This document shows, one piece after another, positions 1 to 8,605 of a DNA stretch of 64,000 bases. The translations under genes and the position numbers were made by a program. Within the stretch, counting starts at the first letter, position 1; each line of letters opens with the position of its first letter. The notes below the pieces were generated by a model, which ran no database searches, was not told where the DNA came from, and saw nothing but the letters and a program-made list of their open reading frames with translations. The stretch is from Oceanococcus atlanticus. Its GTDB lineage: Bacteria; Pseudomonadota; Gammaproteobacteria; Nevskiales; Oceanococcaceae. The stretch spans positions 62,001-126,000 of the forward strand of contig NZ_AQQV01000003.1 of NCBI RefSeq assembly GCF_002088235.1, written 5' to 3'.

Positions 1-1
1 G

Positions 2-655
2 CAGGACGAGCAGCTGCGCGTGGCGGTGCTGACCGGGGCCGGCGAGCACTTTTGTGCCGGCGCCGATCTCAAGGCGGTGAGCGCCGGTGATGAAGAAAAG
101 ATGCGGCGTATCCGCGAAGACCAGGATGGCCCGATGGGGCCGACACGTATGAGCCTGTCTAAGCCGGTTATTGCAGCGGTTAGTGGTTACTGCGTGGCTG
201 GTGGGCTGGAACTCGCTGCCTGGTGTGATCTGCGGGTGGCCGATGAAAGTGCAGTCTTCGGCGTGTTCTGCCGCCGCTTTGGGGTTCCGCTGATTGATGG
301 CGGCACGGTGCGTTTGCCGCGGCTGATCGGCATGAGTCATGCGCTGGATTTGATTCTGACGGGCAGGCCTGTGCAGGCCGAGGAGGCCGCTCATATGGGG
401 CTGGCCAACCGCGTGGTGCCGACCGGTCAAGCGCTGGATGTGGCGTGTCAGCTGGCCGAGCAACTGGCGGCTTTCCCACAGCAATGCATGCGTGGTGATC
501 GGCAAAGTGCCTATGAGCAATGGGGACTGAACGAGCACGACGCGTTGAGTAATGAAGCCCGCCATGGCCGCGCCACGCTGGCCTCGGGCGAAACCGGTGC
601 GGGTGCCGGTCGATTCACCGCCGGATTGGGCCGGCACGGAGATTTTGGCGCATGA
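2..655 (+). CDS. Enoyl-CoA hydratase/isomerase family protein, 5' end cut by the window
   Basis: Crotonase-fold protein whose reading frame is already open at base 2, so the N-terminus lies outside the window; about 217 residues are visible. The oxyanion-hole segment HFCAGADLK and the second motif GYCVAGGLELA are clear, with a Glu in GGLEL where the first catalytic Glu of enoyl-CoA hydratase sits. The second catalytic Glu is not obvious: the equivalent region reads FGVFCRRFGVPLIDGG, a variant common in one subgroup of the family. It probably hydrates or isomerises an acyl-CoA in beta-oxidation, but substrate and exact reaction cannot be told. It overlaps the next crotonase gene by ATGA, so the two are translationally coupled. 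Confidence 0.85.
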   Translation, partial: QDEQLRVAVLTGAGEHFCAGADLKAVSAGDEEKMRRIREDQDGPMGPTRMSLSKPVIAAVSGYCVAGGLELAAWCDLRVADESAVFGVFCRRFGVPLIDGGTVRLPRLIGMSHALDLILTGRPVQAEEAAHMGLANRVVPTGQALDVACQLAEQLAAFPQQCMRGDRQSAYEQWGLNEHDALSNEARHGRATLASGETGAGAGRFTAGLGRHGDFGA

Positions 656-1572
656 GCGAAACCCTCACCACCATGACCTACGCGCGTGATGGGCGGATTG
701 CCCGGATCACGCTGAATCGCCCCGAACGCGGCAACGGTATTACGGCGCAATTGCCCCAGGAGCTGGCCGCCTGCGTTGAGCGGGCCAATCTTGACCCGCA
801 GGTGCATGTCATCGCGCTGGCTGGCAACGGCTCCGGATTTTGTGGAGGCTACGATCTGGTTGAGAGCGCCGAAAGCCTGAGCATTGGCGAAGATGATCCG
901 CAGCGTTCGGTCGGCTCGCCGCTGGATCCGCGGGTGCAGATGGACAACCATCGTCCGGATTCGACCTGGGACCCGATGGTCGACTACGCCATGATGAGCC
1001 GTAACGTGAAAGGCTTCATGAGCCTGTTTCATTCGGACAAGCCGGTGGTCTGCAAGGTGCACGGCTTCTGTGTCGCAGGTGGCACAGATATGGCCCTGTG
1101 TTCCGATCTGCTGGTCATCGCTGATGACGCCAAGATCGGCTATCCGCCAGCGCGTGTGTGGGGTTCGCCCACAACGTCGATCTGGTTTCATCGCATCGGC
1201 CTGGAGAAGGCCAAGCGCCTGCTGTTTACGGGCGACTGCCTGAGCGGCAAACAGGCTCAGCAATGGGGGCTGGCGATCGAGTCCGCGCCTCCTGATCAGC
1301 TGGATGAGCGCTTCGAAGCCCTGCTTGCGCGCATCGCGCGCATGCCGGTGAATCAGCTGATGATGATGAAATTATTGCTCAATCAGTCGGTGGCCCAGCA
1401 GGGGCTGCATACCACGCAGATTCTTGGCACCGTGTTTGATGGCATCACCCGCCATACCCGCGAGGGCCACGCCTTTCAGCAGACCGCCATGCGTGAGGGC
1501 TTCAAGGAGGCGGTGCGCCAGCGTGATGAGCCCTTCGGCGATTTTGGCCTGGATGCGTTCCGCCGAGGATGA
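652..1572 (+). CDS. Crotonase/enoyl-CoA hydratase family protein
   Basis: Full-length crotonase-fold protein of 306 residues. The N-terminal beta strand with RIARITLNRPERGNG, the oxyanion-hole motif GSGFCGGYDL and the second motif GFCVAGGTDMALCSD are all present. At the position of the first catalytic Glu the sequence has GGTDMA (Asp), and the following region YPPARVWGSPTT differs from classical hydratases, so this may be a hydratase of unusual substrate range or another crotonase reaction. The start ATG overlaps the stop of the upstream crotonase. The AidB-like acyl-CoA dehydrogenase starts about 50 bases downstream, and together they look like an acyl-CoA catabolic operon. Confidence 0.85.
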   Translation: MSETLTTMTYARDGRIARITLNRPERGNGITAQLPQELAACVERANLDPQVHVIALAGNGSGFCGGYDLVESAESLSIGEDDPQRSVGSPLDPRVQMDNHRPDSTWDPMVDYAMMSRNVKGFMSLFHSDKPVVCKVHGFCVAGGTDMALCSDLLVIADDAKIGYPPARVWGSPTTSIWFHRIGLEKAKRLLFTGDCLSGKQAQQWGLAIESAPPDQLDERFEALLARIARMPVNQLMMMKLLLNQSVAQQGLHTTQILGTVFDGITRHTREGHAFQQTAMREGFKEAVRQRDEPFGDFGLDAFRRG

Positions 1573-1624
1573 GCGCGCAGCGGCATGTTTTACCCATTAC
1601 CCCATTCAGTCAGGATTTGAAGCC

Positions 1625-3334
1625 ATGAACCAGGCCCATCTCGGGGAAACCCATCGTGTAGAGAATGTGTCGACCGAGCTGGTCGACTACAACCTGTTCA
1701 CCACCGATACGCCGCTGGTCGAGGCCGTGGCACGCGAGGGCGGCGCCTGGGGCGCTACGCAGATTCATGATTTTGCGGCCCATATCGGCCGGGCCGAGTA
1801 CCTTGAACTGGGTTATCTCGCCAACCGCTACACCCCCGAGCTGGACACCCATGATCGCTTCGGGCGGCGTCTTGATCTGGTGCGCTATCACCCGGCGTAC
1901 CACCAGCTGATGGATACCGCCCTAAGCAACGGTTTGCACAGTGCGCCGTGGACCGATCCCAGAGCCGGTGCTCACGTGGTGCGCGGGGCCAAGTCCTTCA
2001 TGCATTCGCAGGTCGAGGCGGGGCACGGCTGCCCGGTTACCATGACCTTCGCCAGCGTGCCCAGTCTGCGCCATCAGCCTGAGCTGGCTGATATCTGGCT
2101 GCCCAAAGTGCTGGCGCGCGGTTATGACCCGCGTAACCTGCCGGTCGAACAGAAAAGCGCTGCGACCATTGGTATGGGCATGACCGAAAAGCAAGGCGGT
2201 TCGGATGTGCGTGCCAATTCGACCACGGCCACGCCGCTGGGCGAGGGCGGTGGTGGCCAGCTGTATGCCCTGGTCGGGCACAAATGGTTTCTCTCGGCGC
2301 CCATGTGCGACGCCTTTTTGGTGCTGGCCAACACGGCCGCCGGTGTGTCGTGCTTCCTGGTACCACGCTGGTTGCCGGATGGCGAAAAGAACGCCCTCAA
2401 CGTGATTCGCCTGAAAGACAAGATGGGCAACAAGTCGAATGCCTCCAGCGAGGTTGAGTTTCGTGGCGCACGCGGCTGGCTGGTGGGGGAAGAGGGGCGC
2501 GGCGTGCCGACCATCATTGAGATGGTCAGCCTGACCCGCTTCGACTGCATGGGTGCATCGGCTGGCCTGATGCGTGCCGGTCTGGCCAATGCTATCCACC
2601 ACTGCCGTGAACGCGCCGCTTTCGGTGCACGCCTGATTGATCAACCGTTGATGCGCAATGTGCTGGCCGACCTGGCTTTGGAGTATGAAGCGGCGATTGC
2701 GTTTGCCATGCGTATGGCACGCGCCCTGGACAGCCGCGCCAGCGATCAGCACGAGGCCAATCTGGCCCGCCTGGCCACCGCGGTGGGCAAATACTGGAAC
2801 TGCAAGCGCGCGCCCAATCACAGCTACGAAATCATGGAATGCATTGGCGGCAGCGGGGTGATGGAGAATTCGATCTTCCCGCGGCTGTACCGCGAGGCGG
2901 TGATCAACCCGATCTGGGAAGGCAGTGGCAACGTGCAGTGTCTGGATGTGCTGCGCGCGATGGGCAAGAGCCCGGCGGTGGTGCACAGCTTTATCAGCGA
3001 ATGCGAGCAGGCGCGTGGGGGCAACGGGTATCTCGACCGTTACCTGGATGCGCTCAAAGCGCAGATCGGCAGTCTCGATCCTGGCGATGATCAGGCCCTG
3101 CAGTTTGGTGCCCGCGCCCTGGTTGATCGTATGGCGCTGGCTTTCCAGGCGGCCCTGCTGGTGCGCCATGCACCGCAAGCTGTGAGCGAGGCATTCTGCG
3201 CCTCGCGCTTGCACGGCGACGGTCAGCACAACTTCGGTGCTTTGCCGCAGGGCACGGATGTGGCAACGATCATCGAGCGTGCCGACCCGGCCTCGCCGTG
3301 TGCGCTCAAACAGATCATGGCCAACGCGGCGTAA
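1625..3334 (+). CDS. aidB: AidB-type acyl-CoA dehydrogenase
   Basis: Flavoprotein of 569 residues, close in sequence and length to E. coli AidB (an isovaleryl-CoA dehydrogenase-like protein of the adaptive response to alkylation). Diagnostic stretches are GMGMTEKQGGSD (about residue 183), HKWFLSAPMCDAFLVLA (about 219), RLKDKMGNKSNASSEVEF and NPIWEGSGNVQCLDVLRA (about 427). I chose the ATG at 1625 because the matching N-terminus begins here (MNQAHLGETHRVENV); the frame is open further upstream to 1424 but that part overlaps the crotonase gene and is unlike the family. Position among crotonase genes suggests a role in acyl-CoA oxidation rather than DNA repair, though the family's physiological substrate is uncertain. 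The desaturase gene follows after 21 bases. Confidence 0.9.
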   Translation: MNQAHLGETHRVENVSTELVDYNLFTTDTPLVEAVAREGGAWGATQIHDFAAHIGRAEYLELGYLANRYTPELDTHDRFGRRLDLVRYHPAYHQLMDTALSNGLHSAPWTDPRAGAHVVRGAKSFMHSQVEAGHGCPVTMTFASVPSLRHQPELADIWLPKVLARGYDPRNLPVEQKSAATIGMGMTEKQGGSDVRANSTTATPLGEGGGGQLYALVGHKWFLSAPMCDAFLVLANTAAGVSCFLVPRWLPDGEKNALNVIRLKDKMGNKSNASSEVEFRGARGWLVGEEGRGVPTIIEMVSLTRFDCMGASAGLMRAGLANAIHHCRERAAFGARLIDQPLMRNVLADLALEYEAAIAFAMRMARALDSRASDQHEANLARLATAVGKYWNCKRAPNHSYEIMECIGGSGVMENSIFPRLYREAVINPIWEGSGNVQCLDVLRAMGKSPAVVHSFISECEQARGGNGYLDRYLDALKAQIGSLDPGDDQALQFGARALVDRMALAFQAALLVRHAPQAVSEAFCASRLHGDGQHNFGALPQGTDVATIIERADPASPCALKQIMANAA

Positions 3335-3355
3335 TGCGCGGGCGGAGACACTGAG

Positions 3356-4312
3356 ATGACGACGCGTATCAAGGATATTTTCAGCGCTGCCGAGATTGAG
3401 CAGCTCACGCGCAAATCCAACCTGGCCGGGCTGTGGGTACTGCTGCGCACCTGGGGCGTCAGTGCGGGGTGTTTCGCGGCCCTGGCGCTGTGGCCGCATC
3501 CGCTGATGTGGCTGCTGGCCATCGTGCTGCTGGGTGGACAGCAGCTGTGTTGCGCCGTGGCCACCCACGAAGCAGCCCATCGTTCACTGTTCAAAACCCG
3601 CTGGTTGAATACCCGGCTGGTTGATTGGCTGTGCGCACGCCCGGTGTGGCTGGATGTGGAGCGCTATCGTCAGCACCACATGCATCACCACGCGCACACC
3701 GGCACCGCGCAGGATCCGGATCTGACACTGGTGGACATGTACCCGACCGACACCGCGGGGATGCGTCGCCGCCTGCTGCGTGACGCCCTGGGGCTGACCG
3801 GGCTCAAGCGCGTGCTCGGGCTTTTTCTGATGGATATCGGGGCGATGCACTACACCGTTTCCGGTGATGTGCGCTGGCGCCCGCGCGCGCAGCGCGGGCT
3901 GACGGTTTATCTGCGCAATGGGCTGCGCAATCTTGGTCCCATGGTGCTCAGCCAGCTGGCTTTGTTTGCGCTGCTGTGGGCCTGCGGCGCGGCTTGGGTC
4001 TACTGGGCCTGGCCGCTGGCCTATCTGACCAGCTTCAGTGTGTTTCTGCGCATACGCGCCCTGGCCGAGCACGCCTGTCTGCCGGGCGGATCAGAGGTCT
4101 TTGCCAACACGCGGACCACCCGGGCCGGCTGGCTGGCGCGTTGCTGTGTGGCACCGCTCAATGTGAATTTTCACCAGGAACATCATCTGATGGCCTCGGT
4201 GCCATACCACCGCCTGCCGCAGATGCACCGCATGCTCAGAGTCAAAGGTTTGAGCGACGCGCCGCAAGGCTACTGGTCGGTGATCAAGCTGGCAGCCAGC
4301 CGCAGCGCTTGA
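3356..4312 (+). CDS. Membrane fatty acid desaturase family protein
   Basis: Integral membrane di-iron enzyme of 318 residues. The three histidine boxes are HEAAH at about residue 71, HHMHHHAH around 107 and HQEHH at about 273, with hydrophobic segments between them (about 32-60, 165-180 and 200-225). This is the layout of the fatty acid desaturase family, which introduces double bonds or hydroxyl groups into lipid chains using O2. Substrate and position cannot be told from sequence. A GGAG ribosome site lies about 10 bases before the ATG. It follows aidB after 21 bases and probably shares its transcript. Confidence 0.85.
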   Translation: MTTRIKDIFSAAEIEQLTRKSNLAGLWVLLRTWGVSAGCFAALALWPHPLMWLLAIVLLGGQQLCCAVATHEAAHRSLFKTRWLNTRLVDWLCARPVWLDVERYRQHHMHHHAHTGTAQDPDLTLVDMYPTDTAGMRRRLLRDALGLTGLKRVLGLFLMDIGAMHYTVSGDVRWRPRAQRGLTVYLRNGLRNLGPMVLSQLALFALLWACGAAWVYWAWPLAYLTSFSVFLRIRALAEHACLPGGSEVFANTRTTRAGWLARCCVAPLNVNFHQEHHLMASVPYHRLPQMHRMLRVKGLSDAPQGYWSVIKLAASRSA

Positions 4313-4318
4313 AAAGTC

Positions 4319-4341
4319 CATATATGCCCACAGGGTATATG
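4319..4341. promoter_or_regulatory. Interrupted dyad upstream of dps
   Basis: Arms CATATA and TATATG flank CCC-ACA-GGG with a two-base bulge, in the 59-base gap between the desaturase and dps. It could be an operator or an RNA hairpin in the dps leader. It does not match OxyR or Fur sites that I recognise. Confidence 0.3.
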
Positions 4342-4371
4342 TGCATTCACGCACAAACCGAAGGAACCTAG

Positions 4372-4842
4372 ATGTCTGACATTGATATTGGTATCAATCA
4401 GCAGGACCGTCACGCCATTGCCGACGGCCTCAAGCGCCTGCTTGCTGATTCCTACACGTTGTATCTGCAGACGCACAATTTTCACTGGAACGTCACCGGC
4501 CCGCAGTTTCGTGATCTGCACCTGATGTTCGAAGAGCACTACACCGAGCTGGCGACCGCAGTGGATGAGATCGCTGAGCGTATCCGTACGCTGGGTGTGG
4601 CTGCACCGGGCACCTACAAATCGTTTGCCGAACTCAGCTCCATCACCGAGGTTGAGGGCGTGCCGGAAGCCGGCGAGATGGTCGATCTGTTGACCAAGGG
4701 CCATGAGCAGGTGGTTAAAACCGCGCGCGAAGTACTCAAGGCAGCGCAAGACGCTGATGATGAATCGTCTGCAGCGCTGGTCTCAGACCGTATGCGTATC
4801 CATGAGAAAACCGCCTGGATGCTGCGCGCACTGCGAAACTGA
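4372..4842 (+). CDS. dps: Dps family DNA-binding ferritin-like protein
   Basis: Dps of 156 residues, normal length. It forms a dodecamer that binds DNA and oxidises and stores iron with H2O2, protecting DNA in starvation or oxidative stress. The four-helix bundle carries the typical segment [13 protein letters not shown] (His/Trp of the inter-subunit ferroxidase site) followed by [23 protein letters not shown], with the conserved Asp and Glu ligands. It is a single gene: a dyad precedes it and a strong terminator follows at 4900. It links logically to the iron loci further along the window. Confidence 0.93.
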   Translation: MSDIDIGINQQDRHAIADGLKRLLADSYTLYLQTHNFHWNVTGPQFRDLHLMFEEHYTELATAVDEIAERIRTLGVAAPGTYKSFAELSSITEVEGVPEAGEMVDLLTKGHEQVVKTAREVLKAAQDADDESSAALVSDRMRIHEKTAWMLRALRN

Positions 4843-4899
4843 CAAGGTATTGCGCTTAAGTCAGAGCAACTGAGCGCACCGAACCACCAAACTCAGCCG

Positions 4900-4931
4900 A
4901 CCGCTGTCCGGAAACGGGCAGCGGTTTTTTT
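4900..4931 (+). terminator. Rho-independent terminator after dps
   Basis: Eleven-base stem ACCGCTGTCCG / CGGGCAGCGGT (one G-T pair) with a GAAA tetraloop, followed by seven T. It lies 57 bases after the dps stop. Confidence 0.9.
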
Positions 4932-5058
4932 ATGGCTGCAGTGTTTGTCGCAAAACTGTCACGCCCATGGATTAGCCTGAGTTGTTTGTCTGGCCGTTGG
5001 AGCGCGTTCGACGAACGCGATAAAGTGGCAGAAAAAACAGTCTTCAATGGGGAGTCAC

Positions 5059-6768
5059 ATGAGTCAGCATCATTCGGGTTTGAACCGCCGCCGGTTTTTG
5101 CAGGGATCGGCATCGGTGGCCACGGCCGCCATCAGCGGAGCGGCACTGTCAGGTTGCAATGCCAGTGATGGCGCGGTTGTTGGCGACGGTAAGCTGGCCT
5201 TTGTGCACGGCGTGGCCAGTGGCGACCCATTGCCTGATCGGGTCATTTTGTGGACCCGCGTCACCCCTCAGGACACTGCTGCGGCGCTCACGGTGCAGTG
5301 GCAGATGGCAACGGATCCAGACATGCTGGATGTGGTGGCCAGCGGCAGTGTGGTGACGCAAGCCAGTCGTGATTTCACCGTCAAAGTTGACCCCACAGGC
5401 TTGATGGCGGGCACAACGTATTACTACCGCTTCTCCAGTGGCGGGGTGCAATCCCCGATCGGGCGCACGCGCACCGCGCCGGTAGGGGCCGTAGACCGTC
5501 TGCGGGTCGGGGTGGTGTCGTGCTCAAGCCTGGCTCATGGCCTGTTCAATGCGTATCGCCGCGTGGCTGAGCGTGCTGACCTCGATGTGGTTCTGCATCT
5601 GGGCGATTACATCTACGAGTATGGTGACGGCGAATATGGCAGTGCGCGGGCCTACGAGCCGGCGCACGAAATTGTCACGCTGGAGGATTACCGTCTGCGT
5701 CATGCGCAGTACAAGCGTGATGCCGACCTGGCGGAAGCGCATCGCCAACATCCGTTCATCTGCGTCTGGGACGATCATGAAACGGCTGACAATTCCTACC
5801 GCGACGGTGCCAACAACCACACCGAAGGCGACGAGGGGGCGTGGACAGATCGTCTGGCGGTGGCTGTTCAGGCTTACTACGAATGGATGCCGATTCGAGT
5901 CGTCGACCCGCTCAACCCGGTCAGGATTTATCGCCAGTTCAAGTATGGTGATCTGGCCGAATTCGACATGCTCGATACCCGCATCATTGATCGTGACCAG
6001 GAAGTGCTGATCGATCAGGGCGGGATGGTCAATTCAGCAGCGCTTAACGACGAATCACGCACGCTGCTGGGCGAGGAGCAGTTGCAATGGCTGTCCGACA
6101 ATCTGAATGCCTCGACGTCACAGTGGAAATTCCTGGGCCAACAGGTCATGTTCGGTCAGCTGCGTCTGCTCGGTACGCCAGACTTGGCTCAGCTGCTTGG
6201 TGAGGCCGGCAACACGCTGCGCCTGTTGCCTGTGGCTGGCAGCGGCGGGCTGATTCTCAACACCGACCAGTGGGACGGCTACGCAGCCGAGCGCCGTCGC
6301 GTGTGGGACATCATTCGTGGTGGCCAGAGTGGGCCCGATGTGGCGATCAACAACGTGGTGGTGCTGACCGGCGATATTCACACGTCCTGGGTCATGGACA
6401 TCACTGAAGACCCCAGTAACCCGCTGAGTTACAACCCGCTCAACGGCAATGGTTCCATGGCGGTCGAATTCGTGTGTACCTCAGTGACCTCGCCCGGCCT
6501 CGGTTTGCCGGCCGAGAACGTGGTTTCTGCGCTGGTGCCGGCCATGAATCCGCACATGAAGTACGTCAACCTGACCGATAAAGGCTACATGCTGCTGGAT
6601 ATCACGCCGGAGCGAACCCAGGCCGAGTATTACTTCGTGCCGACGATTGCCGAGGTCGATGATGGCGAACAGCTGGGTGCTGTTTATGCGACCCAGGATG
6701 GGCAAAACAGGATTGTGGCAGGCGAGGCCAGCGCAGCGCGGGAGAACCCGCCGGCGCCGGCGCCCTAG
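5059..6768 (+). CDS. phoD: PhoD-type alkaline phosphatase/phosphodiesterase, Tat-exported
   Basis: PhoD family enzyme, 569 residues from this start; it releases phosphate from phosphomono- or diesters outside the cytoplasm with an Fe/Ca centre. The N-terminus has a Tat signal, NRRRFLQGS (residues 9-17), a hydrophobic stretch, and then LSGC with Cys33, so it may also be lipidated. Family motifs are the N-terminal PhoD domain (FVHGVASGDPLPDRVILWTR), the metal motif VWDDHETADN (about residue 236) and LTGDIHTSW (about 435). The ATG at 5059 sits just after a GGGGAG ribosome site; an in-frame ATG at 5047 is possible but overlaps that site. The gene stands alone. I see no clear Pho box. Confidence 0.9.
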   Translation: MSQHHSGLNRRRFLQGSASVATAAISGAALSGCNASDGAVVGDGKLAFVHGVASGDPLPDRVILWTRVTPQDTAAALTVQWQMATDPDMLDVVASGSVVTQASRDFTVKVDPTGLMAGTTYYYRFSSGGVQSPIGRTRTAPVGAVDRLRVGVVSCSSLAHGLFNAYRRVAERADLDVVLHLGDYIYEYGDGEYGSARAYEPAHEIVTLEDYRLRHAQYKRDADLAEAHRQHPFICVWDDHETADNSYRDGANNHTEGDEGAWTDRLAVAVQAYYEWMPIRVVDPLNPVRIYRQFKYGDLAEFDMLDTRIIDRDQEVLIDQGGMVNSAALNDESRTLLGEEQLQWLSDNLNASTSQWKFLGQQVMFGQLRLLGTPDLAQLLGEAGNTLRLLPVAGSGGLILNTDQWDGYAAERRRVWDIIRGGQSGPDVAINNVVVLTGDIHTSWVMDITEDPSNPLSYNPLNGNGSMAVEFVCTSVTSPGLGLPAENVVSALVPAMNPHMKYVNLTDKGYMLLDITPERTQAEYYFVPTIAEVDDGEQLGAVYATQDGQNRIVAGEASAARENPPAPAP

Positions 6769-7313
6769 TCGCTTCGGCGTCCACCTCAAGCGGTGTATTG
6801 CAGGTGCTTTTTTGAGGCTACATTGCACAGGTGATTTCTCAAAAAATTCACGTAACTTGCGGTAGTGCAATGAAAAACCTGAGTCATGCACAGAGCCTGT
6901 GGATAACTTTGTGAATATCGCCATTGTGGGAGCCGGGAACAGCGATAGATACAGGCTTTTTGCAGCGCTGATTAATTCGTAACCAGTTTGTCTTAAGCCA
7001 ATAAAAACAACAACTTAAGATTGTTCTCATGTAAGTTTGTCAATTTCTTGACAAGCCGATTTGAACGTGATTCCGGATTTTCTTTTTTGTGCATAACAGC
7101 AAAGCTATGTGGTACGTGGCTTTGTGACTTTATGCACCAAAACGGCTCGGCAATATTTGCGCGTGGTGCGTTTTGCGCCTGTTGTATGCAGCACCTGGGA
7201 CGCTTGTGTCGGCGGTCAGCTGTTTTGCCTCTGAGACCGAGCGTGCATCAACCTGAGGTCCTGATATTGTGCGTGTCATAAAGCGGCCGCGCCAGCGGCG
7301 GATGGGGAACATA
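6769..7313. other. 545-base AT-richer intergenic region
   Basis: No credible gene is seen between phoD and the serine hydrolase. It is visibly richer in A/T than its surroundings from about 6830 to 7130. A short CACCT/AGGTG hairpin followed by six T near 6782-6813 may terminate phoD. A perfect seven-base dyad lies at 6991-7020. A regulatory RNA or long leader cannot be excluded. Confidence 0.5.
6991..7020. promoter_or_regulatory. Dyad TCTTAAG-N16-CTTAAGA
   Basis: Perfect seven-base inverted repeat with an A-rich 16-base spacer in the gap before the serine hydrolase at 7314. This could be an operator; no regulator gene adjoins it. Confidence 0.3.
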
Positions 7314-8585
7314 ATGATTAAAGCATTGCGACGCTGGTCAATACTCAGCGTGGTGCCCGATGATTTGGCGTCAGTGACCGATACCGCATCGGGTGAGGTT
7401 GCCGAGCACACGCTGGGGCTGCGTGACGGCAGTGTGCAGGCATTGTGGCAATGTTTCGAACGGCTTTATGCCACTGGGGTTCAGCCCGGTCTGCAATTGT
7501 GTGTCCGCCATCGTGGTGAGGTGGTGATTGACCGCGCCATAGGTCATGCGCGCGGAAATGAGCCGGGTACTTCGGGCAGTGCGCTGGTGCCCATGACGGT
7601 TAACACTCCGATCAATCTGTTTTCGGCCGCCAAGGCGGTCACAGCCATGCTGGTGCATCGGATGGTGGAGCAAGGCGCACTGAGCTTGGATGATCCGGTT
7701 GCCTCGCATCTGCCGGGCTTTGAGCGCCATGGCAAGGCTGCCATCACGGTGCGTCAGATTCTGACCCACCGTGCCGGGCTGACCCGTATGCCTATACTTG
7801 ACGATGGTGATGAGCTCGATGCGCTGCACGATGATGAAAAGCGGCGTGAGTTGGTGCTGTCGTTGCGTCCGCAGGGCCGGGCAGGTGGGTTGCCGGCCTA
7901 TCATGCGATCACCGGTGGCTTTGTGCTGGCTGAAATGCTGCGTGAGCTGACTGGCCAAGATCCCCGGGCCCTGCTTCAGAAATGGATTAAAGGGCCCTTG
8001 GGCGCCCAGTGGTTGGACTACGGCTTGCCAGCGGACCGCGCTGACCAGATCGCGCTCAATGCAGCAACGGGCTGGATGCCGGGACCGATCGCGTGGCAGT
8101 TGTCGCGAGTGGTTGGTGCGCCGTTTGCGCAGGCCATCGCCAAGTCGAATGACCCGCGGTTCCAGTCGGCGGTTATTCCTTCCGGCAACGTGGTTTCAAC
8201 AGCGCGTGACATCGCGCGCTTCTACCAATGTCTGCTCAATGGAGGTGAGTTCGACGGGCAGCGTGTGTTTGCCGAGCGTACGGTGCAGTCGGCCATTCGA
8301 CCCGATCGTCAACGGGCCAGCTTAGACCGGGTGATCGGCATCCCGATTCGCTATTCAGCGGGTTTTATGCTCGGCCATGGAGGCGTTGGGCTCTACGGGC
8401 TCAACCGGTATTCAACCTTCGGCCATCTGGGCTTGTCGAGTACATTGACCTGGGCGCGCCCGGACACCGGTTCAGTGGTGTGTCTGGTCACAACCGGCAA
8501 GCCGGTGCTCGGGCCTCACATTCCGGAGATGCTGAGTATGTTTTCGGCCTTGAATCGGTTCTGCGAGAATCGGTTGGTACGCTGA
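7314..8585 (+). CDS. Serine hydrolase of the beta-lactamase/penicillin-binding-protein fold (class C-like esterase)
   Basis: About 423 residues. It has the SxxK nucleophile motif SAAK (about residue 104, in NLFSAAKAVTAM), a tyrosine motif YHAIT (about 196) and a C-terminal GHLGLSS (about 370) in place of KTG. Together these point to the class C/EstB-like esterase group rather than a true beta-lactamase. No export signal is obvious, so it may be cytoplasmic and act on esters or lipids. I prefer the ATG at 7314, preceded by GGGGA; in-frame starts at 7269 (GTG) and 7302 are also possible. It ends 20 bases before the convergent DUF1302 gene. Confidence 0.8.
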   Translation: MIKALRRWSILSVVPDDLASVTDTASGEVAEHTLGLRDGSVQALWQCFERLYATGVQPGLQLCVRHRGEVVIDRAIGHARGNEPGTSGSALVPMTVNTPINLFSAAKAVTAMLVHRMVEQGALSLDDPVASHLPGFERHGKAAITVRQILTHRAGLTRMPILDDGDELDALHDDEKRRELVLSLRPQGRAGGLPAYHAITGGFVLAEMLRELTGQDPRALLQKWIKGPLGAQWLDYGLPADRADQIALNAATGWMPGPIAWQLSRVVGAPFAQAIAKSNDPRFQSAVIPSGNVVSTARDIARFYQCLLNGGEFDGQRVFAERTVQSAIRPDRQRASLDRVIGIPIRYSAGFMLGHGGVGLYGLNRYSTFGHLGLSSTLTWARPDTGSVVCLVTTGKPVLGPHIPEMLSMFSALNRFCENRLVR

Positions 8586-8605
8586 AGCCACGGTCGGCGA
8601 GGTCC

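Noticed and set aside
1922-3580. Long open frame (over 500 codons) on the minus strand opposite aidB and the desaturase
   Set aside because: It runs antisense to a clear AidB gene, has no recognisable motif, is rich in Arg/His/Gln, and is expected by chance in GC-rich coding DNA.
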